Positions 34,401 through 47,793 of a DNA stretch of 64,000 nucleotides are shown in pieces. The translations under genes were made by a program, and so were the position numbers. The DNA is taken from positions 36,138,421 through 36,202,420 of the forward strand of contig NC_132929.1 of NCBI RefSeq assembly GCF_047675955.1, read 5' to 3'. This DNA is from Chlorocebus sabaeus. Its lineage: Eukaryota; Chordata; Mammalia; Primates; Cercopithecidae. The notes under the pieces are model-generated. The model ran no database searches and was not told where the DNA came from. It saw nothing but the letters and a program-made list of their open reading frames with translations. Each line of letters opens with the position of its first letter. The first letter of the stretch is position 1.

Positions 34401-35289
34401 AATTTGCCAAGTTTCAAGTGTTTACCTTGAATACAAAGGCAACCTGAGAGGCAGCTGGCAACGAATACTTCTTCACAGTTTGGGCATGAGTCCTGACTAA
34501 CATGTACTAAATTACCAAGCGTGTCTTTAAATAAATGTGTACCACAGCAACTCTAATCCAAACAACAATCTTTAATGTAATAATTACACTGGCTGTGACA
34601 CGAGCTCAGCCGAGAGTGTATTTTTATTTTAACAAGCCTGAGTAAGTACATGAGTGTGGGCTGAGCTTTTTGCTCGACAGTCAATACTTGAAAGCTGGCT
34701 CCAACCTTTAATTTAAGCATTCGCTTGTAGCACCAACAGGGCTACAGGGTTTCTAGTATCAAAGACACACTCCTCCATCCTTTCATGGCCCTACTTCTGT
34801 AAGCAGCGTGATTGAACTGTGGCACCACAGAACTTGTTTTCCCTCCTTCTGGCAGCGTTAAGCCAAAACACGACTGCCCCATTCATCTTGGCGACATCAT
34901 AATGAAGTCCCTGAATCAATTTCTAACAAGCAGAGTGCAGAAATCCATTGAAGGAGACTTGTGGCGGATGCCTTTCATACATCTCTCAACACCATACAAG
35001 AGGCAGAGCGGCCGCCCAGAAACCCAAATCATACCACAGAAGAGTCCTTTGCCGCGTCCAAAAAGCTTTTTTATCCCCTTGAAATAATTAAGGGAAAGGA
35101 AGATACTGAGAATACCTGATTGTTTCTCGGGTTTCTTCATGTGCCTTAAAAATACCTGGCGATTTCCCCCCGTGGCCTCCCAGCAACTCCCATAGAATGA
35201 GGGCGAGAGCCCGTCATAGTTCAGACCCCACCGGTCTCTACATGCCTCGTCTTCTGCAGTCCCCGCCTTGCCTTGCTCTCTGTCTAGCT
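34401..35289. other. Unique intronic DNA, no gene seen
   Basis: It has a slightly higher GC content than its surroundings. A 91-codon + frame (34812-35087) is open but unlike any protein I know and lacks splice context on the gene's strand. Confidence 0.45.
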
Positions 35290-35590
35290 TTCAGGGATTT
35301 TCACAAGCTCAACCTTTTGTTGGCAATAACCTTCCTTTGCTTCAAAGCTCAGCTAAGCCTTCACCTCTTCCAAAAAAGCTGTTCCTAACCCCTCAGTCTG
35401 ATGTGTGCTCCTCGTCTGTGCTCCTACCATCTCCTGCATTCCTCTAATCTGGCATTTACACTGTGTCATGATTTTATTTCCACCTTGGGCCCTCCCTGGC
35501 CTGTGAGCTCCTTGAAGGCAGGGACCACATCTTTTCATCTTTCTGGTTCCAGCACTTTTTATAGTGCCTGGCACACATCACATGCTCCAT
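35290..35590 (+). mobile_element. L2 LINE 3' end
   Basis: Sequence in L2 3'-end order: AAAGCTCAGCTAAGCCTTCACC, then GTGAGCTCCTTGAAGGCAGG, GACCACATCTTTTCATC and TAGTGCCTGGCAC. Old and moderately diverged. Confidence 0.75.
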
Positions 35591-35769
35591 CCATTTCTAT
35601 GTGTATTTTGTCTACTCCCATTCTACTGCAGCGTTCAGAAAAAGCCCCTAACCTCAATTTGCATGATGACCTAATATCGGAATCTGGAACAATGTGTGTT
35701 TCTGAGACTCCGGTGGTGCTGGGGCTGTCGGGTCAGAGCAGAGCAGGGTTAGCCCAGCCCTGCGAGTCT

Positions 35770-35955
35770 GGCAGACTCAGCCCCCAGTTGGAGCTGTGTG
35801 CTAGCCCTGTGATCCCAGACAGGTTGCTCTGCGTCTCTGAGTCTCCGCTTCCTCCTCTGTAAAAAGGGGATGAAAGGCGAATGTAAGTATTAAATGTGGT
35901 AATCTATTTCACGGTGCTTGGCACACAGGAAGCGCTTTATAAATGACAGGCGCAG
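35770..35955 (+). mobile_element. MIR SINE
   Basis: Contains GCTAGCCCTGTGATCCC, CCTCTGTAAAAAGGGGATG and GGTGCTTGGCACACAGGAAG in MIR order. Confidence 0.75.
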
Positions 35956-36214
35956 AACATGTATTACTGGTTACAAATAGCAGGGCTTGGATAATGCAGA
36001 ATTAGAGGCCTCTTATATCATATGATGAGAAATTTCATGCAAGTTCTCCTTCCATCATCCCCCATCTGACCAGACCACATAACTCATACGGTTGGGCACT
36101 GGCAAAGGCCCCTGTTAAAATGCAATGTGTACCAGCTAAGGCTGGATAAACTCATTACCCTAACTTCAAACTTGAATACGTGATGTGTACCATTTGCCAT
36201 GTGTACAAGAGGAT

Positions 36215-36450
36215 GAGAGGATGAGGATGTTAATAACAATACTTCAGTGCCTGCCATATGCTAAGTGCTTGTCACATGTGAGACACTGCATTAAGTGCCT
36301 TCCATGTGTTACTTCCTTCTTTCCAAAAATCCCTATGGGTAGATGTTATTATCATCTTTATTTGATAGATGATAAAACTGAGGTTAGTGAGGTTACATGA
36401 CTTACCCAAGATCCTTCAGCTAATACATGGCATTTCTGGGACTTAAGCCT
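36215..36450 (-). mobile_element. MIR SINE, antisense
   Basis: Inverted MIR: GCTAAGTGCTTGTCACATG, then GATAAAACTGAGGTTAGTGAGG, ACTTACCCAAGATC and GGGACTTAAGCC. Confidence 0.8.
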
Positions 36451-38927
36451 TATATTTGGAAAAATTTCCAGATCCATGCTTGCTCTTATGCCTATGCCAA
36501 CTTTCTGATAGTCTTTCTTATTTCTGTATCTTGTGTCACCTGGAAGAGCCAGGAGAGAATGGGACACAAGATCAAAATACTGAGTCAGGGACAGGAGAAG
36601 AGGAGGAGGTCTGGAGATTGTACTACTTGATTTTTTATATGGTGATTAGGTAACTCTGCCCTCAGCTAAACCAGAAGGCCACCGAGAGCCCTGAAAGAGG
36701 AGATGATAAACTTCCAAAACATAACTCCGTGTGTCTAATGCCAGCCTTAACCTAGGGCCAGACCCTTCAGCAAAGAGCTAGAAAGTGCACAGACAGCATT
36801 AAGTCTTAGAAGGCCTTCCTATTCCTATAGCAACGTCACCATATCTTCGGATTCACTTTTTCCTTCCCACTTGACCAGCAGGTCATTCAAAAGCCAATGG
36901 TTATAAAGCAAGAAAACGATCCTGTAAAAGTTAATACTGGACCTTCATGATACAGAGTTATGGCTTTGTACATGTACTTGAAGTAGAAATGCCTTTAGCT
37001 TCCCTACTGTAAGGCCGTAGGTCCAATTTACCTTTAGTGAAGTGGTGGTACAAAGGAACTGAGAATAAACAAAATGTTTGGTAAATGACAGAGTGAAAAA
37101 TTCCAAAGTCGGGTCTAGAGAATATTTTCAGTACTGAGAATATATTATTTACAAAAATAATAATAATATATATATATGTATATACTAGAATCCTCCTGCC
37201 CTTTGGTAAGCTTTTTATTGAAGTGCAACATGTAAACAGAAACGGACACAAATAATAAATGTAAGCTTTATGAATGTTCACAGGCAATACTCCCAGATCA
37301 AGAAAAAAATGTCCCTTTGGTTTTTTAAAATAGTTTTCCATGCCTAGGTCAAAATCACCAAATAATGCAAGACTTAGCGTATAACATTTATTGTTTAAAG
37401 CTCAGTTAGCCAGAAAATGCTACAAGTTGAATAAAATACAATGCCTAAACATGAGCCATTTTACTTCAAAGAGAATAATTATCTTACACTTTTATTTCCC
37501 AAATTGGAAAGTTAGAAGTTTTGTTTTCTTTTTAACCATGAGTGGGCGTGTAGTTATTTCTCTCACCCTTTAAACAGCCAGGGTTTCCTCAGCTGCACCT
37601 TCCCAACATCCTCACCAAGAATAGAGGATGGCTAGCCTTGCTTTCCTTCCTCTTCACTCCCGTCCTTCCCCCACATCACCACTGCGAGTTGTTCTGAAAC
37701 GGGGCCATCTCATTCTCCTCAGCCCTCCTAATTTTGGGCAGATCCACAGAAGACAGGTGCTTTTTCTCATGGGCAGGGCAGCTGGGGGCCATTGCACAAC
37801 CTCTGTTCATACAGTGAGTATGCTTCAGCCTATCCCTTTAACTGGCTAATAAAACCATGCCGGGAGCAATGTAACCGGATACTCTGAGACTGATTTGGCT
37901 CTGGAGGCACCAACTTTTCTCTTAGTTATAAGAGTCAGAAGCAAGACCCTGGAAATGCAGAATGTGCCAAAACACATTTGCTCCCACGCAACTGACAGCC
38001 TTTTGATAGGAAACCAAATGGAAGACAAGACCTGCATGCCCCTTATTTGATAATAACAAAGAGGCAGATGGCCCAGCCACAAAGGGCAATGTGAATGTCT
38101 ATATGTTAGATGCCAACAAAGTGATTATAAAATTAAGGACAAGTATTTGGGCACTGCTTTCTAACTGCATGTTATTTTTCACAAGAAATTTCAGGGAAGG
38201 TTGGGCTTTCACATATTTAATTAGTATAATGGAACTGATTCTGCCAAGCGTATCTGTTAGTTGAGGGCTTAGCCTCCTTGTCACGCTCAGGTGCTGACAG
38301 CTATCTGGGCAGAACTCTTCCCCCTTGGAGAAGGTCTGAAGGGGAGTGTATGTGTTAAGGTGCCCATCCCTTGCATGGTGGCAGGGCCTGCAAGGGCTTT
38401 CCATCTCTACACACAGGAATAAAATTCTCCAAGGTGCCTACATTCATGACAAAACTGCTGCATCTTTCAGGAGCTGGGATAGCTCCAGAAGTTGTACCGA
38501 TTGTATAAAAGCTTTTTCCTCCATGCAAGCCCAAACCAAAAAAAAAAAAAGAAAAACGACCATCATTTACTAGTACTATTTTTGCTAATATAGGTTGCAG
38601 ATGATTAAAGATAAACTGTAAAGCCTCTGTAAACCACAAATTTTATGCCCAGATCTTTGCTATATTAATAAAGAAAAACAAATCTCTGAAAATAGAATAT
38701 CAGCAAAGATTCTGGTCTTCCACTGTTATTAAAGATGAAGACATTATAAAGAAAACGAGGATTAGAAAATTTGCTCTTGAATTCAGGTTTGAAAGTGCTT
38801 TGTTTAATATAATTTATGGCTCATCTGATAAATCTGTCTGAATTTAAAGCCCCTTCTATTGTTACCTTGTGCTTTGTCATATAATTTTCAGACTACGTCT
38901 CCTAGAGTAAATTGCAGAGCAAGAGCT
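36451..38927. other. Unique intronic DNA, no gene seen
   Basis: Includes a short (TA)n tract at about 37166-37185. Open frames of up to 127 codons (minus strand, 36958-37341) are AT-rich with no recognisable domain. Confidence 0.5.
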
Positions 38928-40387
38928 CTCAAACTTTTTGGTCTCTGTATATACTTGTATGCTTCTAAAAACTGCAAAGAGGCCCCGTGTGGTGGCTCAT
39001 GCCTATAATCCCAGTACTTTGGGAGGCTGAGACAGATGGATCACCTGAGGTCAGGAGTTCGAGACCACCCTGGCCAACATGGTGAAACCCTGTCTCTACT
39101 AGAAATACAAAAATTAGCTGGGTGTGGTGGTGCGTGTCTGTAATCTCAGCTACTCGGGAAGCTGAGGCAGGAGAATCACTTGAACCCAGGAGGTGGAGGT
39201 TGCAGCAAGCCAAGATCGTGCCACTGTACTCTAGCCTGGGTTACAGAGCGAGACTCTGTTTCCAAAAACGAAAAAAAAAAATAAAAAAACCTGCGAACAG
39301 CTTTTGTTTTTGTGGGTTATACATCAATCATTACCATATTAGAAGTGAAAACTGGGAACATTTACACCATTTACTTATAATTCATCTTAAAATAATAGTA
39401 ATAAACACATTGCATACTGACATATAAAAATACGTATATTTTATAAGACAAAAAGTTAGCATGAAGAATACCATTATTTTACATTTTTGCAAATCTTTTT
39501 ATATCTGGCTATTAAAAGAAGACAAGTAGATTCTCATAGCTGCTTCTGCATTCAATCTGTTGTGTTATGCTCTTATGGTTGATGTATGTGAAGAAAATCT
39601 GGCCTCACAAAGATATGTAGCTAGAAAAAGGAAAGGTATTATAATAGCCTTTTCAGATAATTTTGGATATTCTTCTGTGGTACTACACTAAAACTCAACA
39701 AGTGGTAGTTTCTTAAAGATTAGTTAGAATATGGAACCTGAAACCATATCGCTGACTTTTTGTACTTTGCTAAATTAAAATACACCAGTATATTTTGCAC
39801 TTTGACTGGATCATTTACCTATGTATATTTTTATAATATCATGCATGGGTCACTTGGAAACTACTGGTTCACTGAGTTTTGTATATCTTCCAGATTTTGA
39901 CCCATTTCATTACTAGATGTGATTATATCAAGGAATTATGTTGATTCATATCACTACCCATATCATCAGAAAAGTTTTTAAGTATTGGGAAGCTGTCAAA
40001 TTGATGGGGTTGGATACAAGAATTTTCCAGAATTCAGATTTTGGCCTGAATGTATGGGCAGTAAATACTGTGAACTGTTTTTCTTGAGATAACAGACTCA
40101 AAGTTCATTTTTGAGAAAATATATGAAACATATCCACATCTGAATAATTACAGTCTGTTACTCTATTAAGTAAAGTGGCATTCCATTATAAAAACAGCTA
40201 GTTCAGCTCTTAACTCAAACAGTGACACAAGCACTTTTCCCTGGAGACAAACATGGCACTTAGGTATAAAGCAGAAGTGCTTTATGCAAACTTCCAATTT
40301 TGTCATAAAGAACATTAAAAAGGTGTGGACTCAAGGGTCAAAATTTAATAAAGTTAATTTTCTGCTTCATCAAGGACATTCTTAAAT

Positions 40388-40423
<36 letters not shown>

Positions 40424-40672
40424 AGCAACTGCACAGTAATGAAGAATACCATGGCTGCTGGTACAGCTTGGCATTACTGTTCTGCTTCCTGCTAAGGCGC
40501 CAGCAGTTTTACCCGCCAATGCTTTGCACCATTAATACAAATGGTCACCGTAGTAAAAAGGGGAAACAATGCCTTACTATTGTTATGGAACTAGTTTTTA
40601 TCTCTTGGAGACCCTCAGAGGGCCTTGGGGCCCCGCAGGGGGTCCCTGTATCACACATTGAAGACCACTACT
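38928..40672. mobile_element. Fossil DNA transposon of hAT/Charlie type (probable), split by an Alu
   Basis: The left end GCTCTCAAACTTTTTGGTCTC and right end near CACACATTGAAGACCACTA resemble the CAGTGGTTCTCAAAC-like termini of hAT elements. The sequence after the Alu (GCTTTTGTTTTTGTGGGTTATA, ACCATATTAGAAGTGAAAACTG) continues a repeat that I recall as common in mammals. No transposase frame survives. The exact family and whether the whole span is one element are uncertain. A T-run of about 29 sits at 40391-40419. Confidence 0.4.
38981..39289 (+). mobile_element. Alu, sense, full length
   Basis: It begins GGCCCCGTGTGGTGGCTC and ends with TTTCCAAAAACG and an A-rich tail. AAAACTGCAAAGA and AAAACCTGCGAAC flank it as diverged target-site copies. 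S-type. Confidence 0.93.
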
Positions 40673-43600
40673 ATAGAGGATAGTATCTATAAATCCAAAC
40701 ACTCTCTAATCTGCTAAATGCTTATGTCCTTGTGGGGTTCACGTAAAGAAGATTTAAAAGGTTTATTTCTGTCTCCACTCTCCTGCCCTTCCTGCTTAAA
40801 AAAAAAAAAAAAAAAAAATTCCATTGTGGTAGTTCAACATAAATTGTGTGTATAGAACAAAGAAATTACAGTACTCTTGATTTCATCAGCATTTTCTCCT
40901 AACAAAGAAAACTAGCTATTCTAACATGCTATTGAGAAAACGATTGAACTACCATGAGTTATAGGAAACATGACATGCTCAGTCCCCACTCCATCTCACC
41001 TAACTCCCAACTCTCTCCCAAACCTTTCACTTTGGGGGTTATTTTGGATGAGCTCTTAGTAGCGTCCTCAGAAATAACTGGTTGTCCTAATTCAGCCCCA
41101 TGCAAATTAACGCTCCCCTAAAGAGGCCTTATTATAATTTCCAACCCTTGATGTCTACATAATCCCCTATAGTTCCTTAACTTCTTGCTTTCTAACTTCT
41201 GTTTACTGATGCACCGCTTTTGTCAGCTCAGTATAGCATCAATTAGTAACACAGTTGTGTTTATTAGGTCTCCCTAGAGCCTTGAGAAAGCTGCTTTGTA
41301 TTTATTAACGACTACACAGAGCACTACTATTTTTCAATAGCATTTAAAAATGAGTAAATTACTGAAGATGAACTATAAAAGAACTTTAAATTTCAAAGGC
41401 AAGCAAAAAAAAAAAAAAGCCCATTATTTAAAACCACTCATAATACCTGCATGGTTAATTTTATTTTCAATGTAATATCAAGAGAGAGAGAAGAAAGCTA
41501 AACCCAGACTCTTCTTCCTGTTCTACTTTTGGCATTTTGGAGTACACATGATTTGAGTTGGAGAACTGAGGCATAGATCTGGTGATTAATTAAGAGCAGG
41601 TTTAACAGGTCTAAATTTCATTATCACACACACCTGTTAGGTAATGCACACCTGATTCAGCAGAAATCCACCCACAATGTTAATTCAAAAATATTAAGCA
41701 ATCAAGAGGAAAGAAAAAAGCAGCACACTAACTTAGGTCCAGTTTTATGTTCTCAAGCATAATTCCAATCCACCAACTTGAAATGTATCCACTTTGTTCT
41801 CTCTTATTTTGTGAATAATTCCCTGTACTATATTAGGTGAAATTAGAGTTGCCCACACTGGTATAGAATTCACTACTCAAGGAAACCAGAGAGACCAGTC
41901 GCTCCTGTGATGAATCTTTCCAAACCAAACTTAAAGTGATGGGAGCAATTATGGCGTTCATTTGCCCTGCTTTTATATTCCTGGTCATTTATGAAATGAA
42001 GACGCTGATCTGCAAAAAATCACTATGCATTCATGAAAGGAGCTCTGGGAGCTCCCCCTGAGGATCTGGCTATGAGGCAGAAACATACCTCAGTGCACTT
42101 CCTTTGTCTTGTGCTCCCTCTTTGATGTGCAAGTCACTGGTGGAGTAAGCTGTGATCGCTTTGATGTTGAACTTCTAGACTTTATTGTTACTAGCATGCG
42201 TACAAGGAGAGCTGTCAGTCATTTCTTACATCTGAACAACTATGTTTCTTTACAGCACCTCTTTTACAAGCATCAATCCTTAAATACATGTTTTCACATT
42301 CCTGCTGATTACCACACTATCTTTGTTGGGGGAGGGCTGTGCTCAAATATAACTACAGCACCCACATTTTCTGTAAACACCCTGAGGCATCATCAGATGG
42401 CTGGTAACCAACCTTCTTCAACAAGAGAAGCCCGAGTGCAAAACATATTTCTAGCAAACGAAAACATTCTGAAAACACTCAATCCATTTTAACAGTCAAA
42501 ATGAGTAGTTTAGCCAATATTTCCCCTAAGCAGCCACTGAAATTGCATAGAAACTTCCAAGCCACTTCAAAAGGGATTCTGAACGCAACAGCAGCAGGGG
42601 GCTTAGAAAGACTGCCAAAACTCTGAGACATCTTAACTCATCTTAAACAACTTTGTTTCTCTGCAATGGTGGAAACAAAATGCTTCTGTTTTACAAGATT
42701 TTGCTTGTGGTAGAAACATTGCTTTAGAAATGGATTTCTATCAAACCAATTGTTCTGTTAAACAATATCATTTTCAAAAGTGGCTTGCTATTACGGATGC
42801 TACTTAAGTGAGAGGAAGATGATTTTTCATAATCTTGTGTCTAGGGCAAACATGTGCCTGTGAACGCAATGTATGTACAATTTCTTAAATATATACAGAC
42901 AAAAATAGGCAATATGCAAATCTGTAAAGATCTCTGTTGAAAAAGATATGGCTCTAATTTCATTTACCAGCTCCCATCAGATTTTCTTTTCAAACTCCTT
43001 TATCGCTTCTGAAACTGCTGAATATTATCAAACCCCACTGGGAAATTCCACACAAGGAAATAAACTTAAGGTGCTTACATCACACCATGCTGGTTTATAA
43101 TGAACTGCTGTGTTTTTGAATAAACGTTTCAATGAAATCCAAGTTCTTAAAGATGCCAGGTCTCAAATAAGGAAGTTAAATGATATTTTTTCATGATGGA
43201 GTCTAGTTCAGTTTTTCTTTCTTTCTTTTTTTTTTTATAAAATAAGATGGCATCACAAGAGATACATTGGTTCTGCTTGCTAATAAACTGCAGACGATAC
43301 ATTGGGAGGGACTCAATTTCTTTGGGTTGTTGGCCTGGAATATTTGGTAAAGAATAAAATTACCATGGTGTGCAATGGTTAAGGCTATTCCATGGTTTCC
43401 ATTTTTAAACAGCCCCCGTCCCTTGGTTTTAAATCAACCATCAAAAACAGAAAAAGCTTTGGGCTAGAATTTGATAAATAAGGTATGACTGTAATTTTCT
43501 AGAACTAAGTCTGGGCATATTTATTATTAATATTAATGAAAACTGGCTTGTTCTTAAATTTATTTAAATAGCATAAAGCAATGACCTTTCTACCTTAAAT

Positions 43601-43980
43601 TTTCACTTCCGAAAGGAACTGATTAGCTGATCGAAGCACCTATAGCAATTAAGGGTAGAGACAGGGAATAAGGAAAGTAGGAGGCATTTATTTACCTCTC
43701 CCAAGTCTCAAACAAGAAACTAGACCATGTTTCTGTTGTAATAGGAACACTTTCAGAGAATGGTAGAGATGGAAAAGATCTTGGTGGCTACCAAGTCCAA
43801 CCCTTTAGCTTTAAAAACAGGGAAAGTGAACAACTGAGGTTTAACCTGACAATTAGTGCATCGCAGATCTGGGACAAGAACCCATGTCTTCATCGTCCCC
43901 TACCCTATGTAGGGGGGTTTCCACTACTCAACATTGTATTGCTGTGCTGCAGACAGGGTGACTCACGTGTAAAGTGAGGG
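40673..43980. other. Unique intronic DNA, no gene seen
   Basis: It holds an A-tract at about 40798-40818 and an antisense MIR-like trace at 43770-43890. The longest frame (127 codons, + strand, 42109-42492) matches nothing known to me. Several AT-rich segments look unique. Confidence 0.45.
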
Positions 43981-44379
43981 TGTTGGACTTCAGAGGTTTC
44001 TCAACCAGAATTATCTGAGTATCTGTAAAAATGTAGCAATAGTTGAACTTTACACCTTGAGACCAATACAGTCAGAAATCTGCAGGAGCATAGCCGAGGC
44101 TTGTATATCTTTTAAAAACTCTCCAGATAGATTAATGTACAGACCAGGTTGGGAGCAGATGACCTAGGAGGTCTATTGCAAAATGTTCACCATCAGTTGG
44201 GAAAATTTTTTGGTTCAGTTCCCTGATGCTCACCCATGAGGCCATAAGCATTTCTAAACCTTTATACTGTTTTTACATTGGCCTAGCTGTTGTCATTATC
44301 TGCATTTATCTAGTTCATTGATATGTTTACCTAAGTATTATCTACCTCTCCCACCAGAATGTAGCCTCACAGAGACCAG

Positions 44380-44690
44380 AGACTGACACGATCACTGCTG
44401 TCCCCTCGGCTGCCAGCATCACATCTGCCACAAAAATGAGATAACACACCAGCATTTTCAAAAGAAAAAGGGGGCTGGTGTCGCAGTATGGAAGCGGGCA
44501 CGTGGTCCTTCTCCACACCAGCCAGAGGAAGTCTACTTTGATCTATCCCACCAGACTAGAATCTAAGCTGCATGAAGGCAGCATTTGGTGTCCCCTGTTT
44601 GGACGTCACCTCCAGAGCCTGGACACTGGCAGACACACACCAGATGCTCAGTGCCTGAGAAAGGCCATGTGCTAAACAGGAAACCCTGAT
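44380..44690 (+). mobile_element. L2-like LINE fragments (tentative)
   Basis: Two related stretches (CCACCAGAATGTAGCCTC at about 44352 and CCACCAGACTAGAATCTAAGC at about 44548) each lead toward CAGATGCTCAGTGCCTG-like ends, the pattern of L2 3' ends. Low certainty. Confidence 0.35.
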
Positions 44691-45244
44691 CAGCTTCCCG
44701 GGCACTGAAACCTTTACTTTGTTGCTGAATAAAGCAACCTTGAAAAGACATCACTGTTTCCACTGAGTTGGCCTTGGCTTCTGCAGTAGAACTCCTAGCC
44801 TGCTCCTGCTAAGTGGTCACAATATTGGCAAGACACAGCCCAGGCACACACTGAAGGCTAAAATGCATTGTGTCTACGTCACATGCAGAGGCTGGGGATT
44901 CTGGACAAGACTTTATGCCGAAAAGGAGTGCAGTATTTGAAAAGTCTCACAGCCGCCTCCAGCACCAAAACAGCCTCAGGGTTCTCTCCCGTTTGGGCCA
45001 CTTGGGGTAAGAGATTTGAGGTAACGGTCTGCCCACTTTCTTCTGCATGCTGGTTGATAGCAAGGCCAAAGTTAACAGAAAAATATTTCAAGTGTGTTAA
45101 TAACAATGCCAGAAATTGCTCACATCTGGCACCTCTTCCATGCCGAAGGGAGTGAACTAAAGGGAAGTGAATGGTTACCTTAATGTAATTTATCTTTCTG
45201 AGATTCCCTTTCCTCAAGAGTAAGAGGAAAGGGTTAGCCCCGAG

Positions 45245-45420
45245 CAGTGGTTCCCAAACCCGTCTTGTCCTCAAGAGAAGATCTTTTACAAAAGAAGATT
45301 CCTTGGCCTCCTCCTAGGCTTTTGGAAGCAGAATCTGTGCAGGTGTTGCTGGAGAACGGCATTTATTTTTTAAATGCTTCCCAGATGACCGTGAAGATCA
45401 ACGGCATTTGGGAACCACTA
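45245..45420. mobile_element. hAT-type (MER1 group) transposon remnant
   Basis: CAGTGGTTCCCAAACC at the left and TTTGGGAACCACTAAA at the right are inverted terminal repeats of the hAT type, bracketing about 170 bp of non-coding sequence. Confidence 0.6.
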
Positions 45421-45464
45421 AAGGACTGGTGGACTTTGCGGTCCACCCAGCTCTGACAGGCTAG

Positions 45465-45645
45465 GACAGAGCTTCACAAAGTGAGGCCTAAGGACCAGCT
45501 GTATCAGAAACATCGGAGATGCTGTGTAAATACACGCCTTTGTGGGCCTCACCCCAGACACAGAATCAGACTCTGGGGGAGACCCAGGGATCTGCCTTCT
45601 TAAGACTCTCTGGATATGGGATGTACTCTACAGTTTCAGACCCAC
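45465..45645 (-). mobile_element. MER20-like hAT remnant, antisense
   Basis: It contains GGACCAGCTGTATCAGAAACATC, CCTCACCCCAGACACAGAATC and CTTAAGACTCTCTGG, matching the complement of MER20 as I recall it. Diverged. Confidence 0.5.
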
Positions 45646-47743
45646 TGTTTCAGGCAGGATTTTAGAGTTAACTTATGGCTTATGTGGAAGCAAATCATGT
45701 TCATCATTGCGTTGTTTGGCATGTCACAAAAATCTCCTTTGTTTTAAATGGCATGTAGCTTATAGCAAATGCAAACCTACAAGCCCAACAGTCATAAAGC
45801 AGCCTTCTCTGACTGTGTGTGGCTGCCAACTTCTCAGTGCATTTTTTAAACGCTGATTCATGGCTTAAGACACTTTACTGGGAGGAAGGTGTCTCAGCTC
45901 TCTTATAAAAGCACAAAGGGGTACCTGAATTACCTAGCACACAATAGGCACTGAAGTATTTGCTGAAACAAATGTATTTACTTATTTTCACCCAGTGTTC
46001 TACAGAAGATTTGAAGTGAGATAAACAAATAAAAAGGAGACAAAAACCCTTCCAACAACTGAAAAATGAAAATAACATTCTGTGAAAAAGAGAATACTTC
46101 TCATGTGGTAAAAGAATCACACTTCTGGGTGGCGCAGTTTGTAAAACGGTTGGCTTCAATAACTGATCTGAAACTTAACCACAAGTCTTCACTTCTGAAC
46201 CACTACCTTATTTCTATGATAGAAAGGTTCAAACAGCAGGTTTTCCTTGCTTTTTTTCTTGTTTTTCATGAAATGCTGCAATTTCATCTTTCTAATAGGA
46301 ACAGGTAAGCACTGTTATCCTTTACAAGCCTGGTGACTATTTGTCATTATTATTACCCTGGTTATTCTAGCTCAGATCAGCTTTGACTTCTTCAGCAATG
46401 CAAAATTCATATAAATGTGCATTCTTATACCTCTGTGTAGCATCAGGAACAAATAACAAGCAAATAGGAAGATCTAGATTCATCTCTTAGATTCCAACAC
46501 AGAAATCAGATTTTGTGGCTGTTTCACACTTGTTATTAACAACACCAAAATCCAAATCGACAATCCACTTGTATTATCTATTTATCCTAAAAATTAAGCA
46601 AATGAATGCTTGTCGCTACCTCATGCAGAGTTTCTGACATATCCTCTATCTTATTTTTTAGGCAAACTGTATATACTTAAGTGAACCAAATGATCTAACC
46701 ACAAATCTTCAGAAACCAAGGGGTTAATAGTTTTTTCATCCATGTTTAAAATTGTTTTATTACTCCCAAAAGCTACTGTAGTTTACTTTTTTAAAAATGT
46801 TTATCATTTTTGAAAAAGAAAAGCTCTAGATTTAAAAAGGGGAAATGCTGAATTTAGCTCATCAAATGACGACCTCTTTTTAAAACATATTCAACGGTTG
46901 GGAAATAGAATGCTGGTTGAAACTTAAAAAAATACAAGGATTACTAATAAATGTCATAATAATTGTTTACTCACAAACCAAATTTCACTTAAATTTAATA
47001 CTGAGCCAAACAGCAAATAAATCAGCTTTATCTTAAGTTAAAAAATGTTTTCCTTTACTTCCTGCCAAAGCAAACTTTAAAAATTCAGTATCTCTTCCAC
47101 AGTTACATTTCTGATAACCATGAAAAACAAGGAGTTAAACTTTTGAATCTGGTGTAGAATGTCTCATTCCAATTGAGAAAATAACTACAACCTTTGACCT
47201 TCCCACTAGCCTGATGGGAAATTCACTGGCACCATTATGGGTTTAGCTGTCCATGGGCGAGTAACCACTAGAGGGCAGCCTTATCTCATATCTGACATGC
47301 CGCAGAAAAATACCTCAAATGCTTCTAACGTTCCTTTAATTATTTTTGTAGTATCTTTGATTTTCCTGGATACTTAATAATCAACTTCAAATGGAACTAA
47401 AGGTATTCCTAAACGGTTCAAAAGTTCACTTTCACAAACAATGATATCACAAAGACTGGTGGTGAGAGGTGCTAGAGATACAGCCTAGCTGACGTTATCT
47501 TTGAAAATTTTAAACAAAAGTTTTTCATCTTTAAGTCACGGTTTCCTCTTTACTATGTGCTGGGTTAAGTGCCAAGTCAATTATATCACAACTGGCACTT
47601 GGGATCCATTTTTGGCATCAAACTTTCAAGTGGTTCTAGGCAAACTGAAGTGTGTCTGAGGAAGAAACTGACCAAGATTGTGGGAAGGCAGAACCACACT
47701 TACAGCAAAAAGGACTGGAGAGGGACAGCAGAGATTACGTGTT

Positions 47744-47746
<3 letters not shown>

Positions 47747-47790
<44 letters not shown>
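47747..47790. repeat. (GT)22 microsatellite
   Basis: About 22 uninterrupted GT units, the longest pure dinucleotide tract in the window and very likely length-polymorphic. Confidence 0.97.
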
Positions 47791-47793
<3 letters not shown>

